A DNA stretch of 64,000 bases, taken from NCBI RefSeq assembly GCF_017301635.1, contig NZ_CP071091.1, forward strand, positions 2,988,001 through 3,052,000, in the 5' to 3' direction. The DNA comes from Myxococcus landrumus. GTDB lineage: Bacteria > Myxococcota > Myxococcia > Myxococcales > Myxococcaceae. A model generated the notes under the pieces. That model searched no databases and was not told the origin of the DNA. It worked only from the letters and a program-made list of their open reading frames with translations. This document shows positions 24,921 through 33,291 of this stretch, one piece after another (the first letter of the stretch is position 1; each line of letters opens with the position of its first letter). Position numbers and translations under genes: made by a program.

Positions 24921-26692
24921 TTCCGTCTCCTTCCAGCCACGAGCAGCAGCAGGACCAGGGCCCCCAGGAACGCCGCCGACACCGGCGTGCTCTGGCAACC
25001 ACAGCCACCCGACTCTCCCTTGGGGCTTTCAGGGCCCGCGTCCGGGAGCGGCGGCGGAGTCCCCGCGTCATTGCACAACACGCAGCCTCCCGCGTCCGGC
25101 CGCGCCTTGGGATCGTAACAGGTCCCCCCATTGCCACAGCGCATCGAGGGTCCGCAGTCCTGGTCCGACTGGCAGGCGGGGTGGCAGGCAGGAGTCCCCT
25201 GCTCCGTCGTGCCGCAGCGGAGGGAGGAGGCACACGTGCTCGCCGCGCAGTACTTCATGCACGCACGCTCTCCATCCTTGTTCACCACCTGACACGACGT
25301 CCCGCCAGGGCAGGAGCAGGACGCCACCGAGCACGGCTGAGCGCAGACGCCCTGGGGGTTGCCCTCCGCGAAGAGGCAGTACTGATTGGTGCCGCACTCC
25401 GCGTCGGCCGTGCACGCATCGCCCACCTGCTTCGCCGACGTCTTCTTCGGCACACAGACGCGGTCGCACGTCCTGCAGACGGAGTTGCTGTCGCAATCCT
25501 GGTCACCAAAGCAACCCGGGACACAGACGTTGCCCTCGGCGCGGGCCTCGCACGTATAGCCAGGGCGGCAATCGCTTCCATTCACGTCGCAGGTCTTCAA
25601 GCAGATGGAGCCCTGCCCCGGCATTCTGGCGCACTCGGCGCCCGCGGGGCATGAACCCGCGCCACTGCAAGCCTCCGTGCAGTAGCCCAGGTCCCAGCGG
25701 TCGAAGTCGCCGTTGCCCGACGGAGTGGTCACGGGAGGAATACAGGTGCCGTTGGTGTTGCCACAGGCCCGAGGCCCTGGCGTGCACTCGCGGCCCACCG
25801 GCGTCACGCCGTCGGGCAGGGCGGGGAGACACGCCTGGGTGGAGCCAGCGACGAGCGTGGAGGCACGGCACACGTAGGGGTCCGGACACTCACCGGTGGT
25901 CGTGCCCGAGCAGCCCTTCGCGCAGACCTTGAGGTCCTTGCCGGAGACGGTGGAGGGCACGGTGACACACGTCAGGCCGGTGCCACACGCGGAGGAGTCA
26001 CAGGGTGAGCCCACCGCGCCCGTCTTCGGATAGAAGCGGCACAGCGCGGAGGTGTCGTAGCTGGCGAGCGTCCTGCGGGTCTCCCCTTCCGGAAGGTAGA
26101 AGAACATCACCGCGCCCTGGGCCTCATAGGAGTCGCCCAGGCCCAGGCAGTGGCCAATCTCGTGCATCAGGGTGCTCTGGATGTCCAGGTGACCCGAGGG
26201 CGTGGGCGTCTGGGTGGACCAGCGGTGGTCCACCGCATTGAGGAAGATGTCGCACTGGTACACGTAGCCCGCGAAGGTCAGCGGCCTCGCCGCCGCGGGT
26301 CTGTCCCCGCCCCTGAGCGAGTCCACGTACCTGGGGTCCTGCCGGTCCGTCACCCAGACGGGGACGACGTTGAAGCGGTCCGCCGGGTCATCCACCTTCG
26401 GCATGGGTGAGCCCGTCGTGGCCACGCCCCCGTCCGGAGGGAAGGAGAAGACGGGCCAGGCACAGTTCACACCCTGCCACGCCTGGAAGGCCGCGCGGCT
26501 GGCCGCCACCACCTTGGCCAGGTCGTTTCCCGCGGGCAGCGACGAGCGCCCATCCACGTAGAAGACGAAGGGGTCCGCTGGCGTGCTGAGCACGCGATGA
26601 CCCAGGTCCTTGTATTCCACTTCCTGAGCCGCCGCCGTCACGGCCAACAGCAGACCCAGCACCCCGGCGACTCGCTGCGAACCCCGCATCAT
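24905..26692 (-). CDS. Secreted metzincin-type metalloprotease with MYXO-CTERM tail
   Basis: Predicted zinc protease, 595 residues. Signal peptide MRGSQRVAGVLGLLLAVTAAAQ; start ATG at 26692 preceded by GGAGGGG at 6 bases. The zinc motif is H177EIGHCLGLGD187S. The HExxHxxGxx frame is that of metzincins, but the third ligand position is Asp, as in snapalysins, not His as in matrixins. A Met-turn candidate (GAVMFFYLP) follows. The second half is a chain of short Cys-rich repeats (CVPGCFGDQDCDSNSVC and similar). The C-terminus GGCGCQSTPVSAAFLGALVL...RRR is a MYXO-CTERM sorting signal, which in myxobacteria is cut by a myxosortase to leave a surface-anchored protein. Its gene overlaps a GspE-family ATPase gene. 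Confidence 0.9.
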   Translation of the reverse strand: MMRGSQRVAGVLGLLLAVTAAAQEVEYKDLGHRVLSTPADPFVFYVDGRSSLPAGNDLAKVVAASRAAFQAWQGVNCAWPVFSFPPDGGVATTGSPMPKVDDPADRFNVVPVWVTDRQDPRYVDSLRGGDRPAAARPLTFAGYVYQCDIFLNAVDHRWSTQTPTPSGHLDIQSTLMHEIGHCLGLGDSYEAQGAVMFFYLPEGETRRTLASYDTSALCRFYPKTGAVGSPCDSSACGTGLTCVTVPSTVSGKDLKVCAKGCSGTTTGECPDPYVCRASTLVAGSTQACLPALPDGVTPVGRECTPGPRACGNTNGTCIPPVTTPSGNGDFDRWDLGYCTEACSGAGSCPAGAECARMPGQGSICLKTCDVNGSDCRPGYTCEARAEGNVCVPGCFGDQDCDSNSVCRTCDRVCVPKKTSAKQVGDACTADAECGTNQYCLFAEGNPQGVCAQPCSVASCSCPGGTSCQVVNKDGERACMKYCAASTCASSLRCGTTEQGTPACHPACQSDQDCGPSMRCGNGGTCYDPKARPDAGGCVLCNDAGTPPPLPDAGPESPKGESGGCGCQSTPVSAAFLGALVLLLLVAGRRRNWHKQ

Positions 26693-26798
26693 CGAAGACC
26701 CCTCCGCGTCGTCCTGGCCCGAGCGCACCTTCGCCCGGACCGTGACGGGATGGGCAGTCTACTCGCGAACAGCGCCCGCGGAGGTATCCCCGCGCCCG

Positions 26799-27560
26799 CT
26801 AACCACGCACGGCGCGGACCGTGGCGTCCACGAGCGACTCCGGGGTGGGCCGCTCGGCGACGGCCGAGGGCGGCAACCCGAGCTGCTCCAAGGCGGACGC
26901 CGTCGTGGGGCCAATGGCCACCACCTTCGCGTTCCCCAGCCGCTCACGCCCCGCGGCCTCCAGGAAGGCCTCGATGGTGCGAGGCGAGGCGAACACCGCC
27001 ACGTCCGGCGGGGTGGCGCCCAGTTGCTCCAGGGCCTCGGGAGGCAGCTCCGCGGGCATGGAGCGGTAGGCCGTCACGCGCGTGACGAGCAGGCCCGCCT
27101 CCCGCAACGAGTCCTCCAGCTCCCGCCGTCCTTCTTCCGCGGCGGGCAACAGCACCTCGTCACCCGACTGGAGGCTGTCCTTGATGAGCTCGAAGAGCGC
27201 CAGGCCCGTGCCCTCCTCGGGCTCGGCGGCGACCTCCAGGCCATAGCCCTTCACCGCGCGCGCCGTCCGAGGCCCCACCGCCGCCAGCCTCACGCGGTCC
27301 AACCGGGACACCGTCCCAGCCTCGCGCAGGGCGTCCATCAGGGCGTCCACGCCCGAGGGACTGGCGAACACCACCCACCGGTAGCGCTGGATGTGCTCGG
27401 CCGCGGACGCCAGGGGACGTGGGTCCTCCGGCGGACGCAGCTCCAGGAGCGGGAGGCTGAGCACCTCCGCGCCCTCGTCCTCCAGCAGGAAGCACAGCTC
27501 CTCGGCCCGCTCACGCGGGCGCGTCACCAAAACTCGAATGCCTTCCAGTCGCCGTTCCAC
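26799..27560 (-). CDS. hemD: Uroporphyrinogen-III synthase
   Basis: Closes hydroxymethylbilane to uroporphyrinogen III with inversion of ring D. Protein of 253 residues with the two-domain fold of this poorly conserved family: VLVTRPRERAEELCFLLEDEG at the start, VFASPSGVDALMDAL in the middle, and VAVFASPRTIEAFLEAA plus VVAIGPTTASALEQLGL near the end (the Y/F-x-S-P and GPTT segments are typical). Assignment leans on position: it follows hemC by 12 bases on the same strand and ends the haem operon. Confidence 0.9.
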   Translation of the reverse strand: MERRLEGIRVLVTRPRERAEELCFLLEDEGAEVLSLPLLELRPPEDPRPLASAAEHIQRYRWVVFASPSGVDALMDALREAGTVSRLDRVRLAAVGPRTARAVKGYGLEVAAEPEEGTGLALFELIKDSLQSGDEVLLPAAEEGRRELEDSLREAGLLVTRVTAYRSMPAELPPEALEQLGATPPDVAVFASPRTIEAFLEAAGRERLGNAKVVAIGPTTASALEQLGLPPSAVAERPTPESLVDATVRAVRG

Positions 27561-27572
27561 GCGGGCGGCAGT

Positions 27573-28511
27573 CTAGGCCCCGGAGCCCGGGCGGCGAGCG
27601 AAATCACGCAGGATGTCCGCCGCGCCACGCGACAGCAGGTCCGCCGCCAGTGCTTCACCCAGGTCCTGGGCCCGTTCCACCGGGCCACGGACCTCGCCCC
27701 GCACCACGCGTGCGCCGTCTGGACGGCCCACGAGCGCGCGCAGGTACACCATGCCGTCGGCCACCGTCGCATGGCCGGCCAGGGGAACCGTGCAGCCCCC
27801 CTCCAGCTTCGCGAGCAGCGCCCGCTCCGCCGTCACCGCCACGCGAGTCGTCGCGTCCTCCAGGGGCGCGAGCAACCCGCGAACACGCGCGTCCTCTCCC
27901 CGGCATTGGATGGCGAGCACGCCCTGCCCCACCGCCGGAAGACTCACTTCCGTGGAGAGCACCTGGGTGATGACGTCCTCGAGCCCCAACCGACGGAGGC
28001 CCGCGTACGCGAGCACCGCGCCGGCCAGCCCCAGCTCCTTCGTCTTCTGCAGGCGCGTCTGCACGTTGCCGCGCAGGCTCACGATGTCCAGGTCCGGGCG
28101 GCGCGAGCGGAGGATGCAGCTGCGGCGCAGCGACGACGTGCCCACGCGAGCCCCCTGCGGCAGCGTGTCCAGCGTCAGGCCCCCGAGCCCACAGAAGGCA
28201 TCGCGAGGGTCTTCTCGCGTGGGAACCGCCGCGAGAATCAGCCCCTCGGGCAGCTCGGATGTCATGTCCTTCAAGCTGTGCACGGCCAGGTCCGCGCGGC
28301 CATCGATGAGCGCCTGCTCGATCTCCTTCACGAACAGCCCCTTGCCGCCCACCGCGGACAGCGGGGCGGACAGGAAGCGGTCTCCCTCCGTGGTCATCTC
28401 CACGAGGGACACTTCCAGCCCCGGGTGGTGCGCGGCCAGGAGCGCCCCCACGTGACGGGCCTGCCAGAGCGCCAGCGGACTCTGTCGGGTGGCGATTCGC
28501 ACGGACTTCAT
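27573..28511 (-). CDS. hemC: Porphobilinogen deaminase
   Basis: Hydroxymethylbilane synthase: polymerises four porphobilinogens on a dipyrromethane cofactor. The 312 residues are typical. Motifs include [33 protein letters not shown], the catalytic-Asp region [10 protein letters not shown], the Arg-rich [19 protein letters not shown], and the cofactor Cys240 in [10 protein letters not shown]. Its ATG overlaps the end of hemA (4-base ATGA), so the two are coupled. Confidence 0.97.
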   Translation of the reverse strand: MKSVRIATRQSPLALWQARHVGALLAAHHPGLEVSLVEMTTEGDRFLSAPLSAVGGKGLFVKEIEQALIDGRADLAVHSLKDMTSELPEGLILAAVPTREDPRDAFCGLGGLTLDTLPQGARVGTSSLRRSCILRSRRPDLDIVSLRGNVQTRLQKTKELGLAGAVLAYAGLRRLGLEDVITQVLSTEVSLPAVGQGVLAIQCRGEDARVRGLLAPLEDATTRVAVTAERALLAKLEGGCTVPLAGHATVADGMVYLRALVGRPDGARVVRGEVRGPVERAQDLGEALAADLLSRGAADILRDFARRPGSGA

Positions 28512-29839
28512 CGCTTCGCCCCCGGCGAGGCCTGGGCGGCCGGCGCCATGGAGGACTGCTCCTCCGCCGCCTCGAGCTCCGCCTCCAGCAGCCCGAACAG
28601 CTCCGCGGCCGCCCCCGCCAGCCGGTTCCCTTCACCCTCCGGGCCCACCGCGCGCAGGCGCGACGTGGGCTCGTGCAGCAACTTGTTCACGATGGCGCGT
28701 CCCATGGCCTCGATGCTCTTGCGCTGTTTCTCCGTGAGCCCGTCCCCCAGCGCCGCCAGGGTGCGCTCGACTTCCGCGCGGGCAATGGTCTCCGCGCGCT
28801 GGCGAAGCCTCGCCAACACCGGCATGCCTTCGCGCAGCGCACGCTCCTTGACGAAGCGCGCCACCTCCTGCGCCACCAGCACGCCCGCCTTGTGCGCCTC
28901 CTCGGCGCGCGCCGCCGCGTTGTCCGCGACGAACTTCTGGATGTCGTCCACGTCGTAGGCGTGCACCCAGTCCAGCGTGCCCACCCCGGGGTCGATGTCG
29001 CGAGGCACGGCCAGGTCCACCATGAACAGGGGACGGCCCTTGCGCGCCTTGCCCACCGCGCCCACGTTCTCCTTCGTGAAGAGGGGCACCGGCGACGCGG
29101 TGCTGCACACCACCACGTCCGCGGCCGTCAGGAGCGAGAACAGCTCCTCGAAGGGCCGCGCCGCGCCGCCCACCTCCGCCGCGAGCGCCTCCGCGCGGGA
29201 CAACGTGCGGTTGGTGATGAAGAGCTTCGTCGCGCCCGCCTGTTGCAGATGGCGCGCCGCCAGCTCTCCCATCTCTCCCGCGCCCACCACCAGCACCGTC
29301 TTGCCCTTCAAGCCGTCAAACACCTTGCTGGCCAGTTGCACCGCCGCCGACGCCATGGACGTCGCCGCCCGGCCGATGGCCGTCTCCGTGCGTACCCGCT
29401 TGGCGCACCCAAACGCCGCCGCGCACGCCCGAGTCAATTCGCCTCGCACCGCGCCCGCGCCCTGCCCCCGCTCGAAGGCGTCCTTCACCTGCCCCAGGAT
29501 CTGCGCCTCGCCCAGCACCATGGAGTCCAGGCTGGACGCCACCCGGAACAGGTGGATGAGGGCCGCCTCCCCCCGGTGCTCGTACAGGTGGTCCAGCGCC
29601 TCCACGCCCCCCAGCGCCTCCAGCTCCGCCACCGCGCGCGCCCGGGCCATCTGCCCATCGGGCGCGGCCAGGTACACCTCCACGCGGTTGCACGTGGAGA
29701 CCCACAACACTTCCACCGGGGCCTGCGCCAACCGCTGGAGCACCTCGACCTGCCGCGTGTCGGACAAGGCCAACCGCTCACGCACCACCAGGGGCGCGGT
29801 CCGGTGCGACAAGCCAATACAGACGAGCTCCGTGCTCAC
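28508..29839 (-). CDS. hemA: Glutamyl-tRNA reductase
   Basis: First committed step of C5-pathway haem synthesis: NADPH-dependent reduction of glutamyl-tRNA to glutamate-1-semialdehyde. The 443 residues show the N-terminal catalytic domain with the nucleophilic Cys in [11 protein letters not shown], the helix [22 protein letters not shown], the Rossmann domain [17 protein letters not shown], and the long dimerisation helix. The C-terminus has an extra acidic/Ala-rich tail. It starts with GTG overlapping the hemX stop (GTGA). The use of C5 rather than ALA synthase is usual for this group. Confidence 0.97.
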   Translation of the reverse strand: MSTELVCIGLSHRTAPLVVRERLALSDTRQVEVLQRLAQAPVEVLWVSTCNRVEVYLAAPDGQMARARAVAELEALGGVEALDHLYEHRGEAALIHLFRVASSLDSMVLGEAQILGQVKDAFERGQGAGAVRGELTRACAAAFGCAKRVRTETAIGRAATSMASAAVQLASKVFDGLKGKTVLVVGAGEMGELAARHLQQAGATKLFITNRTLSRAEALAAEVGGAARPFEELFSLLTAADVVVCSTASPVPLFTKENVGAVGKARKGRPLFMVDLAVPRDIDPGVGTLDWVHAYDVDDIQKFVADNAAARAEEAHKAGVLVAQEVARFVKERALREGMPVLARLRQRAETIARAEVERTLAALGDGLTEKQRKSIEAMGRAIVNKLLHEPTSRLRAVGPEGEGNRLAGAAAELFGLLEAELEAAEEQSSMAPAAQASPGAKR

Positions 29840-30651
29840 GGAATCCTCATGGCGGCCGTGGGGCTCGACGCCAGGTCATACGAAGTCAGGAACGACACGA
29901 GCACCAGACAGAACCCCGCCATCGTCAAGAGCGCCACCCGGCGCCCCCGCCAGCCCGCGAAGATGCGCGCGTTCACCAGCGCCGCGAACACCGCCCACGC
30001 CACCACCGTGGCAATGGACTTGCCATCCCAGGTCCAGCCCCGCGTGGTGCTCACGAAGAACGCGCCCGTCGCCAACGTGATGGACAGCGCGATGAAACCC
30101 CACACCACCAGGCGCCGGTTGAGGGTGTCCAGGAACTCCAGCGATGGCAGGCGCGCGAACAGCAGCCCGAAGCGCTTGGCGCGCACCTGGCGCTCCATGA
30201 GCAGGTACATCACCCCCACCCCCGCGGCCACCGCGAACGCCGCCAATCCCAACAACGCCAGCGTGATGTGCAGCGGCAGCAAAGGCTGGCGCACACCCGC
30301 GGGCAGCGGCGACTGGCCGCCGTGCATCAACAGCCCCGGCAAGAGCACCGTCACCGCCAGCGGCGTCAGGAACGCGCCAATGACGGGACGGCGGTAGCGC
30401 ACATCCAGCGCCAGGAAGATGGCCAAGAGCAGGAAGGCCAGCGTGGAGAAGCCCTGCGCCATGCCCACCGGGCGGCCGGACTGGGCCCCCAGCAGTTCGA
30501 ACAGCGCCACGCCGTGCAACACCAGGCCTCCGCCCACCAGCACACGGCCGGCCATGGCCAGCGCGTCCGACTGGCGGACGAGGTAGGCGAGGTACGCCAC
30601 GGCGGCGAGGCCGTAGGCGTGGCAGGCAAGCGAGACGAGCGTATGGCTCAT
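29836..30651 (-). CDS. CcsA/HemX-type cytochrome c assembly membrane protein
   Basis: Integral membrane protein of 271 residues, about eight helices, of the cytochrome c assembly (CcsA/CcmC/HemX) family. The family signature region is present as GWTWDGKSIATVVAWAVFAAL. Position directly before hemA matches HemX, which in other bacteria influences HemA level; a haem-handling role is the alternative. I start at the ATG at 30651 because it gives MSHTLVSLACHAYGLAAVAYL, a membrane helix. The end overlaps the hemA start by four bases. Confidence 0.88.
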   Translation of the reverse strand: MSHTLVSLACHAYGLAAVAYLAYLVRQSDALAMAGRVLVGGGLVLHGVALFELLGAQSGRPVGMAQGFSTLAFLLLAIFLALDVRYRRPVIGAFLTPLAVTVLLPGLLMHGGQSPLPAGVRQPLLPLHITLALLGLAAFAVAAGVGVMYLLMERQVRAKRFGLLFARLPSLEFLDTLNRRLVVWGFIALSITLATGAFFVSTTRGWTWDGKSIATVVAWAVFAALVNARIFAGWRGRRVALLTMAGFCLVLVSFLTSYDLASSPTAAMRIP

Positions 30652-30685
30652 GGGGTCGGGCACATAACCGGGTCGGACAGGCGAA

Positions 30686-31066
30686 TCAGCCCATCTTGTT
30701 GAGGAGGAACGCCGCCAGCAGGTCCGTCTCTGAATCGGGCTTCTTCCCCGCGCTCTCCGGCTTGGGAGCTCCGGAAGGCACCTCCGCCACGTACCCTGGA
30801 ACGACCTCGTAGGCGGACTCTCCCACCAGCACCGAGTCGGCCATCTGCTCGGCACCCAGGCGGGTGAGCTGCTCCTCGGTCTTCACCCGGGCGACCAGCC
30901 CATAGGTGTCCTCACCCGACACGATTTGCAAGAAATGCACGGCCGGGGCGACGGCGAAGGCCGTTCCGCCCTCCGCCATGACCACCAGCCTGCCGTCACG
31001 CAGGTCTGCTTTGTCCGCCAGTGCCCACTCCTCGAGCTGGGCCTGCGGCAGAAAGAGCTTCGTCAC
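30686..31066 (-). CDS. Conserved-looking protein of unknown function before hemX
   Basis: Protein of 126 residues starting at GTG. The N-terminal half is beta-rich (VMAEGGTAFAVAPAVHFLQIVSG, TYGLVARVKTEEQL), the middle helical, and the C-terminus carries charged and Pro-rich stretches. No Cys, signal peptide or known motif. It is 34 bases upstream of hemX on the same strand, so it is probably the first gene of the haem operon. The gap to the divergent trxA (183 bases) would hold the promoters of both. Confidence 0.75.
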   Translation of the reverse strand: MTKLFLPQAQLEEWALADKADLRDGRLVVMAEGGTAFAVAPAVHFLQIVSGEDTYGLVARVKTEEQLTRLGAEQMADSVLVGESAYEVVPGYVAEVPSGAPKPESAGKKPDSETDLLAAFLLNKMG

Positions 31067-31194
31067 GGCAGGCAGCCTACACCAGCGCCCCGTCCCTGGG
31101 GGGAACCGTTCTCGGTGGAGGTGAAACGCCCGACACGGCTCCGCATCCTTTCGGGCAGATCGGCTGATGGTCGGCCGATGGTTGCAGGCCCACG

Positions 31195-31218
31195 GGGCGC
31201 GTACTAGACGACGCGCCC
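31195..31218 (+). promoter_or_regulatory. Leader hairpin before trxA
   Basis: An 8-bp stem GGGCGCGT/ACGCGCCC with an 8-base loop lies 31 bases before the trxA ATG, flanked by direct copies of TGCAGGCC. It may be a leader structure or operator; no direct evidence. Confidence 0.35.
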
Positions 31219-31249
31219 TGCAGGCCACAGAGGGCCCGAAGGAGACACC

Positions 31250-31579
31250 ATGGCAGGCGACAACGTGACGAACGTGGGAGATGGCGACTTCAAGGCGCAG
31301 GTGCTGGATTCCCAGCAGCCCGTGTTGGTGGACTTCTGGGCGACCTGGTGCGCGCCGTGCCGCGCCATCGCCCCGCACATCGATGCGCTCGCGACCCAGT
31401 ATGGCAGCCAGGTGAAGTTCACCAAGATCAACATCGACGACAACCAGGACACGCCGCAGCAATACGGCATCCGGTCCATCCCCACGCTGCTCGTCTTCAA
31501 GGGCGGCAAGGTCGTGGAACAGATTGTCGGCGCTGTCCCGAAAGCGAAAATCGAGGACGCCATCAAGAAGGCGCTGTAA
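31250..31579 (+). CDS. trxA: Thioredoxin
   Basis: Small disulfide reductase of the cytoplasm, 109 residues, one thioredoxin fold. The active site is FWATWCAPCR: the usual CGPC is CAPC. The cis-Pro loop RSIPTLLVFKGG is intact, as are the buried Asp and the C-terminal helix. GAAGGAGACACC before the ATG is a strong ribosome-binding site. It is single, followed by a long hairpin. The Gly-to-Ala change is seen in some thioredoxins and might tune redox potential. Confidence 0.95.
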   Translation: MAGDNVTNVGDGDFKAQVLDSQQPVLVDFWATWCAPCRAIAPHIDALATQYGSQVKFTKINIDDNQDTPQQYGIRSIPTLLVFKGGKVVEQIVGAVPKAKIEDAIKKAL

Positions 31580-31586
31580 TCGTATC

Positions 31587-31636
31587 GCCGGACCTCGGCG
31601 CGCGGAGCCATCCGGTTCCGCGGCGCGGGGTCCGGC
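31587..31636 (+). terminator. trxA terminator
   Basis: A long imperfect stem, GCCGGACC...CGCGGA against TCCGCG...GGTCCGGC with a 3-base internal mismatch, begins 7 bases past the stop. Confidence 0.7.
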
Positions 31637-31841
31637 GCGTCGCTCCCGCCCCACCCGGCACCCCAGGACCCGGTCCCCGCCAGATGCCTTCCGCATCCCG
31701 GAGTCCTACCGAACGCTCGCCCTCTATCGCTGCCTGTCTCGGTGATTGAGCCGCGCCGTCTGCCCTCAGGCCGTGCGCTCTCACGCAAGCTTTGTCCGCG
31801 AGCCTTCAGCGATTTCTCATATTTCGTACCATTTTCATCGC

Positions 31842-31857
31842 TGTGGACAAATCCACA
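31842..31857. promoter_or_regulatory. Inverted DnaA-box-like pair
   Basis: TGTGGACAAATCCACA has perfect 6-base arms around CAAA. On the minus strand it reads TTGTCCACA, a known DnaA-box variant; the plus arm is AATCCACA. Two head-to-head sites in an AT-rich zone could bind DnaA, or this may be an unrelated palindromic operator. Confidence 0.4.
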
Positions 31858-31911
31858 ATGGACAGTGTCTCGCAGTGAGACGCGCCTGTGGGAAACACGT
31901 ATCCCCTTGCA

Positions 31912-32020
31912 GTCTTGTCATCAATTTTTCCCCGATGCCTTGCGAGTCAGACAAGACCCCTCAATGGTTGTATTGACAGTGTTGACATCCGCAGCCAAAT
32001 AAGCGCATTGGAAGTCTTGT
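31912..32020. repeat. Three copies of the heptamer GTCTTGT/ACAAGAC
   Basis: GTCTTGT at 31912 and 32014, and its complement ACAAGAC at 31951. The flanking base A is shared by the two direct copies. They bracket the possible promoter at 31973, as operator half-sites often do. Confidence 0.4.
31973..32002 (+). promoter_or_regulatory. Possible promoter of AT-hook gene
   Basis: TTGACA (31973-31978) and AAATAA (31997-32002) are 18 bases apart. A second TTGACA lies at 31982. They are about 50-75 bases before the ATG. The -35 match is perfect, the -10 weak. Confidence 0.35.
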
Positions 32021-32049
32021 TTGGTTTGACTGTTTTCACAGGAGTTTTC

Positions 32050-32373
32050 ATGGCACGACCACGTAAGGAGTTGTCGAAGGTCCCGCTGACCCCCACCATG
32101 GTGAACTGGGCGGAGGCGCTGGGTGATGCGATTGGCCGAGGCGTCCTCCGCGCGATGAATCAGGGGATTCCCTCAGGGAGCAATGGCCACAACGTGATGG
32201 TGGCCAGCCGCCGCCGTGGCCGTCCGCCCAAGGCCCTTGCGGGCAACATGGTCGCGGCGGACCGGCGCTGCACCATGCCGGAGTGCACGCGCGAGCAGCG
32301 CTCGAAGGGACTGTGTTCAGCACACTATCAGGCTGAGCGCCGGCGCTTGCTGGCCGGCGGAAAGCCCGCCTGA
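32050..32373 (+). CDS. AT-hook and zinc-cluster protein, probable DNA-binding
   Basis: Small basic protein of 107 residues. The middle holds an AT-hook, SRRRGRPPKAL, which binds the minor groove of AT-rich DNA. The end holds CTMPECTREQRSKGLCSAHY, a Cys/Cys/Cys/His cluster that could bind zinc. The N-terminus (MARPRKELSK) is also basic. I start at the ATG that follows GGAGTTTTC; an upstream in-frame extension would run through the AT-rich control region. Lying next to AT-rich DNA with repeats, it may regulate itself, by inference. I know no named family. Confidence 0.8.
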   Translation: MARPRKELSKVPLTPTMVNWAEALGDAIGRGVLRAMNQGIPSGSNGHNVMVASRRRGRPPKALAGNMVAADRRCTMPECTREQRSKGLCSAHYQAERRRLLAGGKPA

Positions 32374-32490
32374 GACACGCGGTTCGCGGTGACGCCCACG
32401 GCCCTGGGCGAGCCGCTGTGCAATCCGTGTCTCCCACCTGCTTGTCCCACATTTGAGACAGGCGGAACTCAAAGCAGAGGGTTATCAGTC

Positions 32491-33159
32491 CTACTTGGCC
32501 TGCCAGGGGTCGGCTTCGGTGCTCGTGGCCTTGAGCAGCTCCCAAGCGGAAAGGACATCCACCACCCGCTCCAGCTCATTGGGCAATGAACGCGCCCGCT
32601 GAGAGCGCAGGTAGTCTTCCGCGAAAGCTCTCAATCGCGCCCCCACGAAGAGCCGAGCCAGCGCCACTTCTGTCTGTCCACTGAAGTCCAGGAAGCGGAT
32701 GCCAAAGCCGCTGCGTCCCTCCGGCCCATCCGAGCGCTCCTCCCGGACGATTTCCGCCCGAGCCCTCACCGGCGAAGCGCCCGGCTCCAGGATGAAGCTC
32801 ACCCCCAACACCGTGCCCAGCGGCAGGTAGAAGGTGCTCTCCAGGAAGGCGCCACTGACGCTGACGTTGACGGACGCCAGGCTCGCCGAGAAGCGGCGCC
32901 CGCCGGCATCGTCATCCACCCAGACCTCGAAACGCGTCGTCAGCTGCGCCCGGGGAAACTCACGGTGCTCCGGCTCCCCCTGGTTGCGCTCGATGACAGG
33001 CAGGAATGACGCACCCGGCTGTGTCACCGGCCGGCGAATCTCCTCCTTCACCGGGCCGCCACCAGGCCTCACCTCGGGCGGCTTCACGTCTCTCGCCGCC
33101 ATGGTGATGTCCGCCACGCGGACGCTCCCAGTCGCCTTCAGCCCACCCTTCCGCTGCAT
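32491..33159 (-). CDS. PilZ-domain c-di-GMP-binding protein
   Basis: Protein of 222 residues. A disordered N-terminal 60 residues precede a PilZ domain with both parts of the c-di-GMP site intact: R66EFPR70 and N98VSVSG103. The beta-barrel strands (GTVLGVSFILEPG, ARAEIVREE, GFGIRFLDFS) fit. A helical C-terminal tail (about 45 residues) follows. It starts at the ATG at 33159, preceded by GGTGGAGG; an upstream GTG is not favoured. The target is unknown. It is a likely c-di-GMP receiver for motility or envelope control. Confidence 0.88.
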   Translation of the reverse strand: MQRKGGLKATGSVRVADITMAARDVKPPEVRPGGGPVKEEIRRPVTQPGASFLPVIERNQGEPEHREFPRAQLTTRFEVWVDDDAGGRRFSASLASVNVSVSGAFLESTFYLPLGTVLGVSFILEPGASPVRARAEIVREERSDGPEGRSGFGIRFLDFSGQTEVALARLFVGARLRAFAEDYLRSQRARSLPNELERVVDVLSAWELLKATSTEADPWQAK

Positions 33160-33291
33160 GCAAACCTCCACCGGCCCGAGAGGGACTTGCCCTCCCCCCG
33201 GAATTGGTGGGGCGATTCATACACCACTGTCAGGGCGCCCGCCGAGCCTCCCGCATGGAAGCACTAGCGGGGAGTCAATACTCGCGACGTC

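Larger units (their letters stand above)
31580..32049. other. 470-base intergenic control region, AT-rich in its second half
   Basis: No gene is visible. The first 60 bases hold the trxA terminator. Bases 31637-31790 show nothing. From about 31790 to 32049 the sequence is clearly AT-richer than the rest of the window. That part has an inverted DnaA-box-like pair, a second inverted repeat (GTCTC-GCAGT-GAGAC at 31867-31881), three copies of GTCTTGT/ACAAGAC, and a possible promoter, all upstream of the AT-hook gene. Confidence 0.7.

Noticed and set aside
22404-25118. 904-codon plus-strand frame opposite the GspE-like gene
   Set aside because: The minus strand has Walker motifs and a Cys tetrad. 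The plus translation is His/Arg-rich shadow sequence.
31842-31881. Replication origin
   Set aside because: Only one DnaA-like pair and an AT-rich stretch are visible, with no dnaA, dnaN, gyrB or parAB nearby. I report the sites but not an origin.
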